Shown here piece by piece: positions 1-9,887 of a DNA stretch of 64,000 nt. Within the stretch, counting starts at the first letter, position 1. Every line of letters begins with the position of its first letter. The stretch comes from Algoriphagus ornithinivorans (GTDB taxonomy: Bacteria > Bacteroidota > Bacteroidia > Cytophagales > Cyclobacteriaceae): the NCBI RefSeq assembly GCF_900115305.1, contig NZ_FOVW01000003.1:290963-354962 (forward strand), in the 5' to 3' direction. The translations under genes were made by a program, and so were the position numbers. Below the pieces are notes generated by a model, which had not been told where the DNA came from, did not search any database, and saw nothing but the letters and a program-made list of their open reading frames with translations.

Positions 1-266
1 TTGTTGTAGCAATTGAAATTGGTTGAATTCAACACAATTTCTCCAGACCAGTGAGCAATGTGCTTTTCGGGAGAAAGCGTTTCAATTAATATATCATTCC
101 CCTGATAACCTAAAGCTGCACATTCGAATTGATTGACATTGGTTTTACCTAAAATTTCAACCACACTTTCCTTAGATACCTTCCAATGTGTGATATCTTC
201 TTTTTCTTTTAGGCTGAAACCAAAAGAAATGAATAAAATAAGAAGGGAAGTGAATATCTTTTTCAT
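1..266 (-). CDS. YceI-like secreted protein (partial, cut by window edge)
   Basis: An open frame of 88 codons starts at ATG 266 and runs off the left edge without a stop. The first 19 residues (MKKIFTSLLILFISFGFSL) are a signal peptide. The visible mature part contains a pattern of the form W-V-S-x-E-S-x-V-x-I-x-G-K-T-N-V-N-x-F-x-C and ends with N-F-N-C-Y-N. Both resemble the N-terminal half of YceI-like lipocalin-fold proteins of Bacteroidota. It is probably secreted to the periplasm or surface. A second YceI gene lies 1.4 kb away on the same strand, so this may be a small YceI/porin locus. The C-terminal half is not visible, so the family call is moderate. Confidence 0.6.
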   Translation of the reverse strand, partial: MKKIFTSLLILFISFGFSLKEKEDITHWKVSKESVVEILGKTNVNQFECAALGYQGNDILIETLSPEKHIAHWSGEIVLNSTNFNCYN

Positions 267-370
267 CTGTTTACAATTTGTTTTTTAAAGGTCAGATGGA
301 ATCTCGCGTACTTGAAAGTCATACCAGTGTGTGAGGGCTCCGACTTGCTCAATTTCATAGCTGTAAAACT

Positions 371-400
371 TTAAAATCGGCCCCGTTTCCAGGGCCGATT
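371..400 (-). terminator. Rho-independent terminator after the porin gene
   Basis: A perfect 9-bp stem (AATCGGCCC 375-383 with GGGCCGATT 392-400) with an 8-nt loop lies about 20 bp past the porin stop. Read on the minus strand it is followed by a short T-rich stretch. Confidence 0.65.
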
Positions 401-420
401 GGGGTGGTTTAGTTTCTGGA

Positions 421-1698
421 TTAGAAACTAATAGCAGCTTCCAAGTTCACACCTTTGAAGCGACCTTCAAAGTATTTGCTATCCGGAGCAAAACCGTCCT
501 TATACTCTTGATTTACATATTCTAATTTTAGAAGCACATTCTTAGTCATAAACCAACCTCCACCTAAATTCAATCTAGTAATCTTGGTATCAGGAGCAGT
601 GCTATTTGCATTACCATTCACTGAGTTCCATCTGAGCCCAAGGTAAAACTGCTCAGTGGTTCCAAATCTGTAGAGTGTTTCTGCAGCTACTTGAGTGAAT
701 TGACCATCTCCTTGGTCTGGAGAGTTGTTAACCACTTCATAGATCCCGAAGAATTCCAAGCCTCTATACTTGATGAAAGGGTTGAACTGCATTGCGGTCA
801 TTTGCTTGAATCTTGGATTAAATCTTCCCTCGAAATCACTTGCATTTCCCTCTAAAGCCTGCATAACTCCGTAGTATCTAGAACCGGCTCTGTCCCCACC
901 GTACAGCCAAGTACCTGTGGTAGTACCATTATTCAAGTACCAAGAACCTGTTAATCTTAGTCGTAAATCATCACTCAATTGCTTATCAAAACCCAATTTT
1001 CCGTAGAAAGAAGCCTTATTGTCAGAGTTATCATTGACAATCACATTTTGATTGAGTTTACCATTGGTAAGACCAATGACTCCGATAAACCCATTATTTT
1101 GAATGGTTATTTCTCCGAAAGCCTCAGTGGAAAATGAGTCCATTATATAGTTTCCGATGAAAGGATTGTAAATCACTCGGGCATTATCAGATCTTCTAAA
1201 GTGAGCATCCCCATAGTTGAACTCATCCAGACCAACAGTTATGGTTGCGACACTCATAAAACCTTCCATAAAACCAGGTCTGATGAAATCCAATTTATCG
1301 ATTTGAAGATGACCACCTTTTACCCAAGCTTCGTTATGGTGCTTAGAAGAAAGATAGGTTCTCAAATGTAATCTCATACCATCAGCTAATTGGGTGTTGA
1401 TGTTTAGGTTGGCAGAAGGAAGGTTGAAATTAGAACCCAATTCCACCAAATTATTGAGATTGTTGTAGTTATTAATGGTCTGAAATTGGAGTGCAAAATC
1501 ACCTCCAACGAAAACTCTTACCTTATCAAAGGTACCTTTCGCTTCTTTTGGAGTTTCAAATACATTTAGACCTTCTTTATCATTGGATCTAAAATATTGT
1601 AACTCGGTTTTTTCTTGTGCATTTGTTGCCAAAGGGCTCAGCGCCATGAGAACTATCGCCAATGTGCCAAACCAGGTTAAGTGCTTTTTCATAATCAA
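421..1698 (-). CDS. Outer-membrane beta-barrel porin-like protein
   Basis: This 425-residue protein has a signal peptide (cleavage after about residue 27, ...LATNA/Q). The rest is built of alternating polar and aromatic stretches typical of outer-membrane beta strands, and it ends in ...EAAISF. A C-terminal Phe is the usual sorting signal of outer-membrane barrels. No plug or TonB box is visible, so it is more like a small porin than a TonB receptor. It lies 12 bp downstream of a yceI gene on the same strand and a terminator follows, so the two are very likely one operon. The start may be ATG 1698 (MIMKK) or, equally well, ATG 1692 (MKKHL). The substrate is unknown. Confidence 0.75.
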   Translation of the reverse strand: MIMKKHLTWFGTLAIVLMALSPLATNAQEKTELQYFRSNDKEGLNVFETPKEAKGTFDKVRVFVGGDFALQFQTINNYNNLNNLVELGSNFNLPSANLNINTQLADGMRLHLRTYLSSKHHNEAWVKGGHLQIDKLDFIRPGFMEGFMSVATITVGLDEFNYGDAHFRRSDNARVIYNPFIGNYIMDSFSTEAFGEITIQNNGFIGVIGLTNGKLNQNVIVNDNSDNKASFYGKLGFDKQLSDDLRLRLTGSWYLNNGTTTGTWLYGGDRAGSRYYGVMQALEGNASDFEGRFNPRFKQMTAMQFNPFIKYRGLEFFGIYEVVNNSPDQGDGQFTQVAAETLYRFGTTEQFYLGLRWNSVNGNANSTAPDTKITRLNLGGGWFMTKNVLLKLEYVNQEYKDGFAPDSKYFEGRFKGVNLEAAISF

Positions 1699-1710
1699 TT
1701 GAGATAAGGG

Positions 1711-2292
1711 TTAATTTTTTTGTTCGTAAATCGCTTTGTAAGAAATCTGTAAATCGTTACCGGTTTTGATGGTGTTGAATACAGCAGTCGGTGGACTAAG
1801 TTTGAATTGAGTAAAGGTGATCGGAAGATTACCGGAGAAAAGGACAGAATTTCCATTTACCTGGTAATTGACCTTCATTTTTACAGTCTGACTAACTCCT
1901 GCTATACTGAGTTTTCCGGTGGCCATCAGGTAGTTGCTCTGAATTTCGTCCAGACTGATTAATTGAAAATCAACTGACTGAAACTGCTCTGCTTTAAGAG
2001 CTTCATAAGCATTTTTATCCATAGAGCTCTTTCCGCTTTTCAGGGATTTCACAGGAACTTTTATCGTCAAACTTTGAATTCCTTCCAGCTTTCCACTCAA
2101 TAGGTTTATGGATGCCTGGCCTTGTAAAGGACCTTCGGTTACCATATCCCAATCATGAATTGTAGAAGTGCCGGAAACTTTTACCTCTGCTGAATTTTTG
2201 ATTGTAAACAACTGTTGCTGAGCGTATCCAACTTGTATTTGGAGTACTCCCACGATCAGCGTCAACAGTATGTATTTTGTAAGCCTTTCCAT
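1711..2292 (-). CDS. YceI family protein
   Basis: This 193-residue protein has a signal peptide (about residues 1-24, ending ...VGYA/Q). The YceI fold is suggested by S-G-T-S-T-I-H-D-W near residue 41, the central K-x-P-V-K-S-L-K-S-G-K region, and the C-terminal signature LSPPTAVFNTIKTGNDL. The family forms a lipocalin-like barrel that binds isoprenoid-type lipids in the periplasm; the role of this member is unknown. It is the first gene of a two-gene unit with the porin at 421-1698, which hints at an envelope function. A Bacteroidota-type -7 box lies just upstream. Confidence 0.85.
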   Translation of the reverse strand: MERLTKYILLTLIVGVLQIQVGYAQQQLFTIKNSAEVKVSGTSTIHDWDMVTEGPLQGQASINLLSGKLEGIQSLTIKVPVKSLKSGKSSMDKNAYEALKAEQFQSVDFQLISLDEIQSNYLMATGKLSIAGVSQTVKMKVNYQVNGNSVLFSGNLPITFTQFKLSPPTAVFNTIKTGNDLQISYKAIYEQKN

Positions 2293-2326
2293 CGCATTAA
2301 AGGGTTAGTGAACTTGTTTGTTGATC

Positions 2327-2334
2327 CAAAAGTA
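2327..2334 (-). promoter_or_regulatory. Candidate -7 box for the yceI-porin operon
   Basis: On the minus strand the sequence TACTTTTG matches the Bacteroidota -7 consensus TAnnTTTG. It gives a 5' leader of about 30 nt. A T-rich stretch about 21 nt upstream may stand in for the -33 TTG, but that part is weak. Confidence 0.4.
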
Positions 2335-2811
2335 GGTTCAGCGATTGGATTAAAACTTGACGAGAATTGGCTAAAAAGATGACTTTTATCAGCTTTTAAA
2401 GAATCTATAATAAAATAGCTAAGTTATTCTTTATACTGTTTGAGATATATTTTGTGTCTATAACGGTATTTTATTTTAAAAAAATCAGCAGGACAGTATT
2501 TTTATCTTACTTCAACGATTTCTCCTCTTAATAATTTCGTGAACTCAGCTAAAAGTTTTTGGCTTTAGAATGATGAAAATAATATCGGCTTTCAATTAAG
2601 AGCAAACCAACTTCTCGGTTAAAATCAAGGAAATGATCAGAGAATCTTGCTTTACATAACAACTAGGCCCATGATAATCCACTTGATTTTTTAATATCAC
2701 CTTCAAGCTCGATTTCAACCGGTTGCATTAAATTTTCCTGATACATTCCTCAAAATTCTGCTTAAAAGCGATTTCTTTTCCCATAAATTAGGCGCTCTTA
2801 TTCAGACAACT
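2335..2811. other. Divergent intergenic region, no gene seen
   Basis: This AT-rich spacer separates the divergent yceI-porin and glgP-like transcription units. It must carry promoters for both. I see no open frame with coding character, no RNA gene and no clear operator. A TAAATTAG stretch about 35 bp before ATG 2812 is only a one-mismatch match to the -7 box. Confidence 0.5.
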
Positions 2812-4470
2812 ATGACAGATTTTAAAAACTATAAAGTACCCTATTCGATATCCTCAGATTATTCTGAAAAAGTGGCCTATTTCTCCATGGAATTTGCCAT
2901 TCACCAACCTTTAAAAATCTATTCAGGTGGCTTGGGATTCCTTTCAGGCTCACATCTCAGAAGTGCCTATGAACTGGGGCAAAACTTAATCGGGATCGGA
3001 ATCCTTTGGAAATACGGCTATTACGATCAGACGAGGCATCATGACCAAACACTTAAGCCGGAGTGGTACGAGAAGACCTACAGCTTCTTGGAGGATACAG
3101 GGATCAAGTTTCAGGTAACGGTTCATGATGTGCCAGTTTGGGTCAAGGCTTTCTACTTGGCTCCGGATACTTTCAAGTCTGCCCCATTATTTCTTTTGAG
3201 CACAGATCTTCCTGAAAATGACTATCTCAGTCAGACCATCACTCATAAATTATATGACTCCGACACGGCTGCCAAGATTGCGCAGTGTTTGCTATTAGGT
3301 ATAGGCGGAGCCAAATTGTTGGATATTCTCAATTTCAATCCGGATGTATACCATTTGAATGAAGCCCACGGGGTAAGTGCAGTTTTTCATCTTATGAGAA
3401 AATTTGGCAGCAAAAAGGAAGTTCAAAAACGTCTGGTCTTCACCACACATACCCCAGAGGAGGCCGGAAATGAAAAACACGATATTCATCTACTGAATAA
3501 AATGAGCTTTTTCAACGGATACTCTGTGGATGAAGTGAAAAAGCTGACCGGGATGGAAGGTGATGTTTTCAATCACTCCTTGGCAGCGCTTCGATTCGCC
3601 AGAAAAGCCAATGGAGTCTCCGAACTCCATGGAAAAGTCAGTAGGCAAATGTGGAAATCCTACAAAAACATTCCGGAAATCACCCACATCACCAATTCCC
3701 AAAACTTCAAATACTGGGCGGATAAGCAACTCTATCATTACATGGAGCAGGATGATGTGGCTCTTTTTGAAGACAGAAAACAGTTTTTGAAGAAAAGAGC
3801 ATTCGATATCGTAGCGGATCAGACGGGTAAACTCATGAACCCGAAAGTACTGACTATCGTTTGGGCCAGAAGATTTGCAAGCTATAAGAGAGCCGAATTG
3901 ATCACCAGAGATATCCGCCGATTTGATGCATTGATGCGCAATTCGAAATATCCAATTCAGATAATCTGGGCAGGTAAACCTTATCCATTAGATTACAATG
4001 CCATTTCTGTCTTCAACCAACTGGTTCATTTGAGCAAGCAATATTCTAATATGGCGGTGTGCACAGGCTATGAGTTGACTCTGAGCAAGCGTCTCAAGCA
4101 GGCATCTGATATTTGGCTGAACAATCCACGAGTGCCGAGAGAAGCTTCCGGCACTTCCGGAATGACCGCATCCATGAATGGAGGGGTAAATCTTTCCACT
4201 TTTGACGGATGGATATGTGAATTTGCAGAGCATGGAAAAAACAGCTTCATCGTTCCTCCATCTAACTATGCATCCATGCATGTGGAAGAACAAGACGAAT
4301 ACGATTTGAATAAGCTCTATGAGGTGCTGGAAAAAGAAATTCTTCCGCTTTATTACGATAATCCAGAAGGCTGGAGAGCTTTAGTTCAAAAAGGCATGAA
4401 AGATGTCATCGGCTTTTTTGAAAGTAATAGAATGGCGAAAGAATACTATGATTTAATGTACAAATCCTGA
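2812..4470 (+). CDS. GT35 alpha-glucan phosphorylase-like protein lacking the PLP lysine
   Basis: The 552-residue protein has the short GT35 (alpha-glucan phosphorylase) layout: an N-terminal AYFSMEFAIHQPLKIYSGGLG motif, a VYHLNEAHG motif, a TTHTPEEAGN motif, and a C-terminal REASGTSGMTASMNGG motif. In glycogen phosphorylases the last motif holds the lysine that binds pyridoxal phosphate (GTSGMK or GTGNMK). Here that position is Thr452. Family knowledge says PLP is needed for phosphorolysis, so activity as a phosphorylase is doubtful; it may be a glucan-binding or transferase paralogue. The length is also below the usual 800 or so of classical GlgP. It is a single-gene unit followed by a strong terminator. 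Confidence 0.8.
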   Translation: MTDFKNYKVPYSISSDYSEKVAYFSMEFAIHQPLKIYSGGLGFLSGSHLRSAYELGQNLIGIGILWKYGYYDQTRHHDQTLKPEWYEKTYSFLEDTGIKFQVTVHDVPVWVKAFYLAPDTFKSAPLFLLSTDLPENDYLSQTITHKLYDSDTAAKIAQCLLLGIGGAKLLDILNFNPDVYHLNEAHGVSAVFHLMRKFGSKKEVQKRLVFTTHTPEEAGNEKHDIHLLNKMSFFNGYSVDEVKKLTGMEGDVFNHSLAALRFARKANGVSELHGKVSRQMWKSYKNIPEITHITNSQNFKYWADKQLYHYMEQDDVALFEDRKQFLKKRAFDIVADQTGKLMNPKVLTIVWARRFASYKRAELITRDIRRFDALMRNSKYPIQIIWAGKPYPLDYNAISVFNQLVHLSKQYSNMAVCTGYELTLSKRLKQASDIWLNNPRVPREASGTSGMTASMNGGVNLSTFDGWICEFAEHGKNSFIVPPSNYASMHVEEQDEYDLNKLYEVLEKEILPLYYDNPEGWRALVQKGMKDVIGFFESNRMAKEYYDLMYKS

Positions 4471-4496
4471 TTCAAAAGATATTTAGACCATTCTGT

Positions 4497-4534
4497 AAAG
4501 CTCAAATCGGATAATTCGATTTGAGCTTTTATTT
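4497..4534 (+). terminator. Strong Rho-independent terminator
   Basis: A 13-bp perfect stem (4497-4509 with 4517-4529) with a 7-nt loop and a T-rich tail lies just after the GT35-like gene and before the peptidase gene. Confidence 0.85.
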
Positions 4535-4553
4535 TGCCTCTATATTGTATGTA

Positions 4554-6341
4554 ATGATGAAAAAAGCCCTACTCCTTCTGATCCTTTTACCAATTTTCAC
4601 TTACGCTCAAGATGTAATGCCTCCACTTTTGCCCTGGAAAGGAAAATCGGAAGCCCTCATGGTAGCAAAAGGTCATCCTTGGATCACACCGGGGGAAGCA
4701 AGCGACTTGAAAGAATCTCCAACTTATGAGGAAACCTACCTTTGGATCAAAAAAATAGCTGACTCCAGTCCTTATATCCAACTCAAAAGCCTGGGCAAAA
4801 GTGAACAGGGAAGAGATATTTGGATACTCATCGCTTCCAAAAATCAATTTTTTGACGGAGAAAGGTTAAAAAAGGAAGAGAAACCACTGATATTTTTCCA
4901 CGGGGGAATCCATGCCGGAGAGATCGATGGAAAAGATGCCGGCATGATGTTGCTTCGGGATATCATCCACGGTGAAAAAGGTCACTTATTGGATCAGGCC
5001 AATATTCTTTTTATCCCCATTCTCAATGTGGATGGGCATGAAAGAAGAAGCCCCTATGGCCGTGTCAATCAAAGAGGGCCGGTAGAAATGGGATGGAGAA
5101 CCAATGCCAAAAACCTCAACCTCAATCGGGATTTTACCAAAATCGAAACTGCTGGAGTTAAGGCCGTCATAGAAGTGATCAATGAATATGAGCCGGATTT
5201 ATATGTGGACGTGCATGTCACTGATGGAGCAGACTATCAATATGACATCACTTACGGTTTCGTAAAGACAGGAGGATATTCTCCTGCTATCAGTCAGTTT
5301 TTAGCTAATACATTTCAGAAAGAAGTCGATGCTGCTTTGAGTAGCAAGGGGCATATTCCAGGTCCTCTTCTATTCGCTGCCAATGGGGATGATTTTTCCT
5401 CCGGAAATGTAGCCTTTTCCTTTAGCCCCAGATTTTCTCATACCTATGGAGATGCTCGTCATCTTCCTTCTATATTAATAGAAAATCATTCTCTGAAGCC
5501 ATTCAGACAACGGGTTTTGGGAACATATGTATTTATGGAACAAGCGATTTTGACCATGGCTAAGCATTTTGACGCAGTTAAAAAAGCGGTTGCATTAGAT
5601 CAAAATCAAGCAAAGGAATCCCTTGATGTGAAATTCAAATTTAGGGAGAACCCAGCCGACACCATGCAATTCAAAGGGATAGCATCCAGAAAAGAAAAAT
5701 CTACCCTAACTGGATCCGAATATGTGGTATGGGAGGGTAAGGCTATCACTCAGGAAGTCCCTACCCTTTTGATGGACGTACCTGTGCAAACCGTCCCTAT
5801 TCCCAAAGCTTATTGGATTTCCTCAGAGTGGTCAGAGGTCATTGAAAAATTGCAGCTACACGGGATTGAAATGGAAATCTTGAGTGAGCCAAAAGATATC
5901 AGGCTAGAATACTCCAAAGTAATGGACTTTAAAATGGGCAGCCAGCCCTATGAAGGCTTAATGAGAGTACAGGAATTTTCTTCAGAAAAAATCTACCGAA
6001 CGCAAACTTTCCTTCCAGGCTCCATAAGAGTCAAAACTGACCAAGCTTTGGGAGAACTGGCAGTAATTTTATTGGAAGAGGAATCCGTGGACAGCTTTTT
6101 TCAATGGGGATATTTCAATTCCGTATTCAGCCAAACTGAATATATAGAATCCTACATCATGGAGCCTTTGATTATTCAAATGCTAGCAAAAGATCCAAAG
6201 CTCAAAACTGAATTTGAGACAAAAAAATCAGAAGACCCTGACTTCGCTAAAAATGCGAGAAGAATCTATCGCTGGTTTTATGAAAAGACCCCTTATTTTG
6301 ATCAAAACTGGAAAGTGATTCCAGTGGGAAGAGAATGGTAA
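4554..6341 (+). CDS. Secreted M14 family zinc carboxypeptidase
   Basis: The protein is about 595 residues. Translation probably starts at ATG 4554 or 4557 (MMKK/MKKALLLLILLP...YAQ, a clear signal peptide), because a longer TTG start at 4521 lies inside the upstream terminator hairpin. The M14 zinc site is visible: H-A-G-E in HGGIHAGEIDGKDA gives His and Glu ligands, and the third ligand His is in LYVDVHVTDGADY. An Arg-rich substrate region (MGWRTNAKNLNLNRDF) follows the family pattern. It should hydrolyse C-terminal peptide bonds in the periplasm or outside. The last 200 residues are a beta-rich extension of unknown role. Confidence 0.85.
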   Translation: MMKKALLLLILLPIFTYAQDVMPPLLPWKGKSEALMVAKGHPWITPGEASDLKESPTYEETYLWIKKIADSSPYIQLKSLGKSEQGRDIWILIASKNQFFDGERLKKEEKPLIFFHGGIHAGEIDGKDAGMMLLRDIIHGEKGHLLDQANILFIPILNVDGHERRSPYGRVNQRGPVEMGWRTNAKNLNLNRDFTKIETAGVKAVIEVINEYEPDLYVDVHVTDGADYQYDITYGFVKTGGYSPAISQFLANTFQKEVDAALSSKGHIPGPLLFAANGDDFSSGNVAFSFSPRFSHTYGDARHLPSILIENHSLKPFRQRVLGTYVFMEQAILTMAKHFDAVKKAVALDQNQAKESLDVKFKFRENPADTMQFKGIASRKEKSTLTGSEYVVWEGKAITQEVPTLLMDVPVQTVPIPKAYWISSEWSEVIEKLQLHGIEMEILSEPKDIRLEYSKVMDFKMGSQPYEGLMRVQEFSSEKIYRTQTFLPGSIRVKTDQALGELAVILLEEESVDSFFQWGYFNSVFSQTEYIESYIMEPLIIQMLAKDPKLKTEFETKKSEDPDFAKNARRIYRWFYEKTPYFDQNWKVIPVGREW

Positions 6342-6383
6342 ATGATATGAAATGCCAATTAGGAAAAAACTCACACAACTTGT

Positions 6384-6443
6384 CCCGAACTTGTTTCGGG
6401 AGGGGGATAATTATTCTGGGCATTCCTCCCGAAAGTCATCGGG
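6384..6443. repeat. Two short CCCGA...TCGGG palindromes
   Basis: Hairpins CCCGAA/TTCGGG (6384-6400) and CCCGA/TCGGG (6428-6443) sit in the spacer between the peptidase and VOC genes. A related CCCGAT/ATCGGG hairpin occurs near 21336, inside an attC-like site, so this is probably a dispersed short palindrome. Confidence 0.5.
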
Positions 6444-6472
6444 ATGACCTCTAAAAAACAAATTTTAACCAG

Positions 6473-6859
6473 ATGAAAATAGAGCATATAGCCATTTGGG
6501 TAGAGAATCTGGAGAGTATGAAAAATTGGTATTGCCATTACCTGAGCCTTGAAGCAGGAGAGCTTTATATCAATCCAAAAAAAGGTTTCAGTTCATATTT
6601 TCTGAAATTCCCCAATGGTGCAAGACTGGAGCTGATGAATAGACAAGATCTGGAAAGCAGAGCAGAAGGATCAAAAATATATTCAGGCTATGCCCATATA
6701 GCAATTTCTTTGGGCTCCAAAGAAAAGGTGGATGAAATGACCCGATTCTTCAAATCTGAGGGCATTCCGATTTTGGATGGACCCAGAACTACAGGCGATG
6801 GATATTATGAGTCTGTAATATCAGATCCTGAAGGAAATTTATTGGAATTGACAGTTTAA
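6473..6859 (+). CDS. VOC family protein (glyoxalase/bleomycin-resistance fold)
   Basis: The 128-residue protein has the single-module VOC pattern. It starts with K-I-E-H-I-A-I-W-V, has a central H-I-A-I-S-L strand, and ends in the diagnostic SDPEGNLLELTV. Putative metal ligands are His5, His97 (in YAHIAIS) and the Glu near the C-terminus. VOC members isomerise, lyse or sequester small molecules using a divalent metal; the substrate cannot be read from sequence. It sits alone between the peptidase gene and uvrA. Confidence 0.85.
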   Translation: MKIEHIAIWVENLESMKNWYCHYLSLEAGELYINPKKGFSSYFLKFPNGARLELMNRQDLESRAEGSKIYSGYAHIAISLGSKEKVDEMTRFFKSEGIPILDGPRTTGDGYYESVISDPEGNLLELTV

Positions 6860-6975
6860 TTCAGGAAAATATCCAATTCTGGAAACCAGACAGGGAGTCC
6901 TCAGGTTATTGGAGTAGTTCTGGTACTTCAGGCTATAATTGAGTACCTTCGCCGTTTAAAATTGCCCATCGATTT

Positions 6976-9807
6976 ATGAGTCAATCCACTGCTTCTCAGG
7001 AAGAATTTATTGAAATTTTTGGTGCCCGAGAGCATAATCTGAAAAATCTGGATGTCAGAATTCCCCGCAACCAACTGGTGGTGGTGACAGGTCTGAGCGG
7101 AAGCGGAAAAAGCTCCCTCGCTTTTGACACCATTTATTCGGAAGGACAAAGAAGATATTTGGAGAGCTTTTCAGCTTATGCCCGCTCTTTTTTGGGTGGG
7201 ATGGAAAGACCGGATGTGGATAAGATTAATGGGCTTTCACCGGTAATTGCCATTGAGCAAAAAACCACCTCAAAAAATCCTCGATCCACAGTAGGTACTG
7301 TTACTGAAATCTATGACTTCATGCGATTGCTTTTTGCAAGAGCAGGAGAAGCTTTTTCCTATGAAACCGGGAAAAAGATGGTGAGACAAACCGAAGACCA
7401 GATTATCGAGCAACTTTTTTCAAAGTTTGGAGGAAAAAAACTCTACATCCTTGCTCCGGTAGTCAAAGGAAGGAAAGGGCATTACAGAGAGCTTTTCGAG
7501 CAAATCAGAAAAATGGGATTCTCCAAAGTTCGGGTTGATGGCGTGGTGATGGAGATGGTTCCCAAAATGCAGGTGGACCGTTATAAAATTCACGACATAG
7601 AAATTGTCATCGACCGTATTGTAGCTGATGAGTCCGATAGATTTAGAATCACTCAATCCCTCAAATCTGCCTTGCAACATGGCAAAGGGGTGATCATGAT
7701 TCGGGATGAGGAGGGAGAAATCCATCATTTCTCCAAGTACTTGATGGATCCGGAAACAGGCCTTTCTTACGATGAGCCTGCCCCTAACACTTTTTCATTC
7801 AATAGTCCATATGGAGCCTGTCCTACCTGTAATGGATTGGGGATTACTGAGGAAATTACCAAAGAAAGCATCATTCCCGATCCCAGTCTGAGTATTACCA
7901 GAGGGGGAATTGCTCCTTTGGGCGAATACAGAGACATCTGGATATTTAAGAAAATTGAGGCGATCCTGAAGCATTACAAATGCAGCATGAGTACGCCTAT
8001 AAATAAGCTGCCTGAAAATGTGGTGGATGTCTTGCTCTACGGAGATAAGGTTGAAGTAGCTGTAGACTCGGTGAAATATCCGGGAACAAAGTGGCATACC
8101 ACCTTTGAGGGAATTGTCAACTTCCTACAAAAGTATCAGGAAGGCAGTTCTGAAAAAATTCAGGACTGGGTTTCAGAGTTTACCATCACTCAGACCTGTC
8201 CGGATTGTAATGGATATCGCCTGAAGAGGGAAGCACTACACTTCAAAATCGACGATACGCACATCGGAGAATTAGCTCATAAAGATATCCGAGCTTTAGG
8301 CGATTGGTTTGAAGGCGTGGAAAGCCGCATGACTGAAAAGCAGCAGATCATCGGTCAGGAAGTGTTGAAAGAAATCAGAAAGAGGATAGGTTTTCTTCTA
8401 GATATTGGCCTGGATTATTTGACGCTCAACCGACCATTGAGAACTCTTTCTGGTGGAGAGGCTCAGCGAATCCGTTTGGCAACCCAGATAGGTACTCAGC
8501 TTGTGGGAGTGCTTTACATTTTGGATGAACCCAGCATTGGTTTGCACCAGCGGGACAATGTCAAATTGATCAAAGCACTACAAAGCCTAAGAGATCTTGG
8601 AAATTCGGTGCTGGTGGTGGAGCATGATAAAGACATGATGCTCGAATCCGATTTTGTGTTGGATATGGGACCGGGAGCAGGAAGACATGGCGGACATATT
8701 GTTGCCTCAGGAAAGCCCGAGGAAATTCTGAAGCAGGGAGGAGTAACTGCCGATTATCTGAAAGGGAAACTTGGGCTACCGATTCCTAAAGAGCGCAAAA
8801 AAGGAAAAGGCGAAAGCTTAATTCTCAAAGGTGCAAGTGGAAACAATCTGAAGAATGTAGATTTAGAAATTCCACTGGGCACTCTGACTTTGATCACTGG
8901 CGTTTCGGGATCAGGGAAAAGTACTTTGATTCATGAGACATTGTATCCCATTTTGAGGCAACATATTTATGGATCCAAAAAAGATCCCATGCCTTATGAA
9001 AGCTTCAAAGGCTTGGAGCATCTGGATAAAGTAATTGAGGTGGATCAGTCTCCGATTGGCAGAACACCAAGATCAAACCCCGCCACATACACGGGAGTAT
9101 TTTCAGATATCAGGACACTTTTCACAGAACTCCCAGAGGCTAAAATCAGAGGTTATAAACCTGGAAGATTTTCCTTCAATGTCAAAGGAGGAAGATGTGA
9201 GGACTGTGAAGGTGCCGGAATGAAATTGATTGAGATGGACTTCTTGCCTGATGTCCATATCCCATGCGAAACTTGCAAAGGAAAGCGCTACAATCGGGAA
9301 ACTTTGGAAGTACGATTCAAAGGGAAATCCATTTCCGATGTATTGGATATGACAGTTGAGCAGGCAGTGGAATTTTTCCATAACCAACCAAAAATCCTAA
9401 GAAAGATCAAGACTTTGAATGATGTGGGTTTAGGCTATATCACACTTGGACAGCACGCTACTACGCTATCCGGAGGTGAGGCGCAGCGGGTGAAGCTGGC
9501 AACTGAGCTTTCCAAAAAAGACACTGGAAAAACCTTCTATATTCTGGATGAACCCACGACAGGACTGCACTTTCAGGATATTGAAATGCTGATGAAAGTT
9601 TTGCAAAAGCTGGTAGATAAAGGCAATACAGTTTTGATTATTGAACACAATCTGGATGTCATCAAAGTAGCTGATTATGTGGTGGATTTGGGACCTGAAG
9701 GAGGAAACAAAGGGGGGACGATAATCGCAAAAGGCACACCTGAGCAGATTGCCAAGAATTCAAAAAGCCATACAGGCAAGTTTCTTAAAATTGAATTAAA
9801 TAGCTGA
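6976..9807 (+). CDS. uvrA: Excinuclease ABC subunit A
   Basis: This 943-residue protein has the full UvrA architecture. Walker A I is GLSGSGKSS at residues 39-47. A zinc-binding insertion with CPTC and CPDC follows. ABC signature I is LSGGEAQR, followed by [11 protein letters not shown]. Walker A II is GVSGSGKST, the second zinc module has CEDC and CETC, ABC signature II is LSGGEAQR, and [11 protein letters not shown] closes the second half. UvrA dimers scan DNA for bulky lesions and load UvrB in nucleotide excision repair. The length is normal for the family. ATG 6976 gives the usual N-terminus (...[15 protein letters not shown]). Confidence 0.98.
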   Translation: MSQSTASQEEFIEIFGAREHNLKNLDVRIPRNQLVVVTGLSGSGKSSLAFDTIYSEGQRRYLESFSAYARSFLGGMERPDVDKINGLSPVIAIEQKTTSKNPRSTVGTVTEIYDFMRLLFARAGEAFSYETGKKMVRQTEDQIIEQLFSKFGGKKLYILAPVVKGRKGHYRELFEQIRKMGFSKVRVDGVVMEMVPKMQVDRYKIHDIEIVIDRIVADESDRFRITQSLKSALQHGKGVIMIRDEEGEIHHFSKYLMDPETGLSYDEPAPNTFSFNSPYGACPTCNGLGITEEITKESIIPDPSLSITRGGIAPLGEYRDIWIFKKIEAILKHYKCSMSTPINKLPENVVDVLLYGDKVEVAVDSVKYPGTKWHTTFEGIVNFLQKYQEGSSEKIQDWVSEFTITQTCPDCNGYRLKREALHFKIDDTHIGELAHKDIRALGDWFEGVESRMTEKQQIIGQEVLKEIRKRIGFLLDIGLDYLTLNRPLRTLSGGEAQRIRLATQIGTQLVGVLYILDEPSIGLHQRDNVKLIKALQSLRDLGNSVLVVEHDKDMMLESDFVLDMGPGAGRHGGHIVASGKPEEILKQGGVTADYLKGKLGLPIPKERKKGKGESLILKGASGNNLKNVDLEIPLGTLTLITGVSGSGKSTLIHETLYPILRQHIYGSKKDPMPYESFKGLEHLDKVIEVDQSPIGRTPRSNPATYTGVFSDIRTLFTELPEAKIRGYKPGRFSFNVKGGRCEDCEGAGMKLIEMDFLPDVHIPCETCKGKRYNRETLEVRFKGKSISDVLDMTVEQAVEFFHNQPKILRKIKTLNDVGLGYITLGQHATTLSGGEAQRVKLATELSKKDTGKTFYILDEPTTGLHFQDIEMLMKVLQKLVDKGNTVLIIEHNLDVIKVADYVVDLGPEGGNKGGTIIAKGTPEQIAKNSKSHTGKFLKIELNS

Positions 9808-9872
9808 TTCAGGGCCAAATCAGTGCTATATTCCTTTTATCACAATCCACTGATTCCTTTTCATAGCTTCAG

Positions 9873-9880
9873 TATATTTG
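9873..9880 (+). promoter_or_regulatory. Candidate -7 box, possibly leaderless transcript
   Basis: TATATTTG matches TAnnTTTG exactly and ends 7 nt before ATG 9888 of the kinase gene. The implied transcript would have little or no 5' leader. No good -33 TTG is seen. Confidence 0.35.
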
Positions 9881-9887
9881 AGGTTCT

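Noticed and set aside
4521..4553. Early TTG start for the carboxypeptidase
   Set aside because: It lies inside the upstream terminator hairpin, and the ATG pair at 4554/4557 begins directly at the signal peptide.
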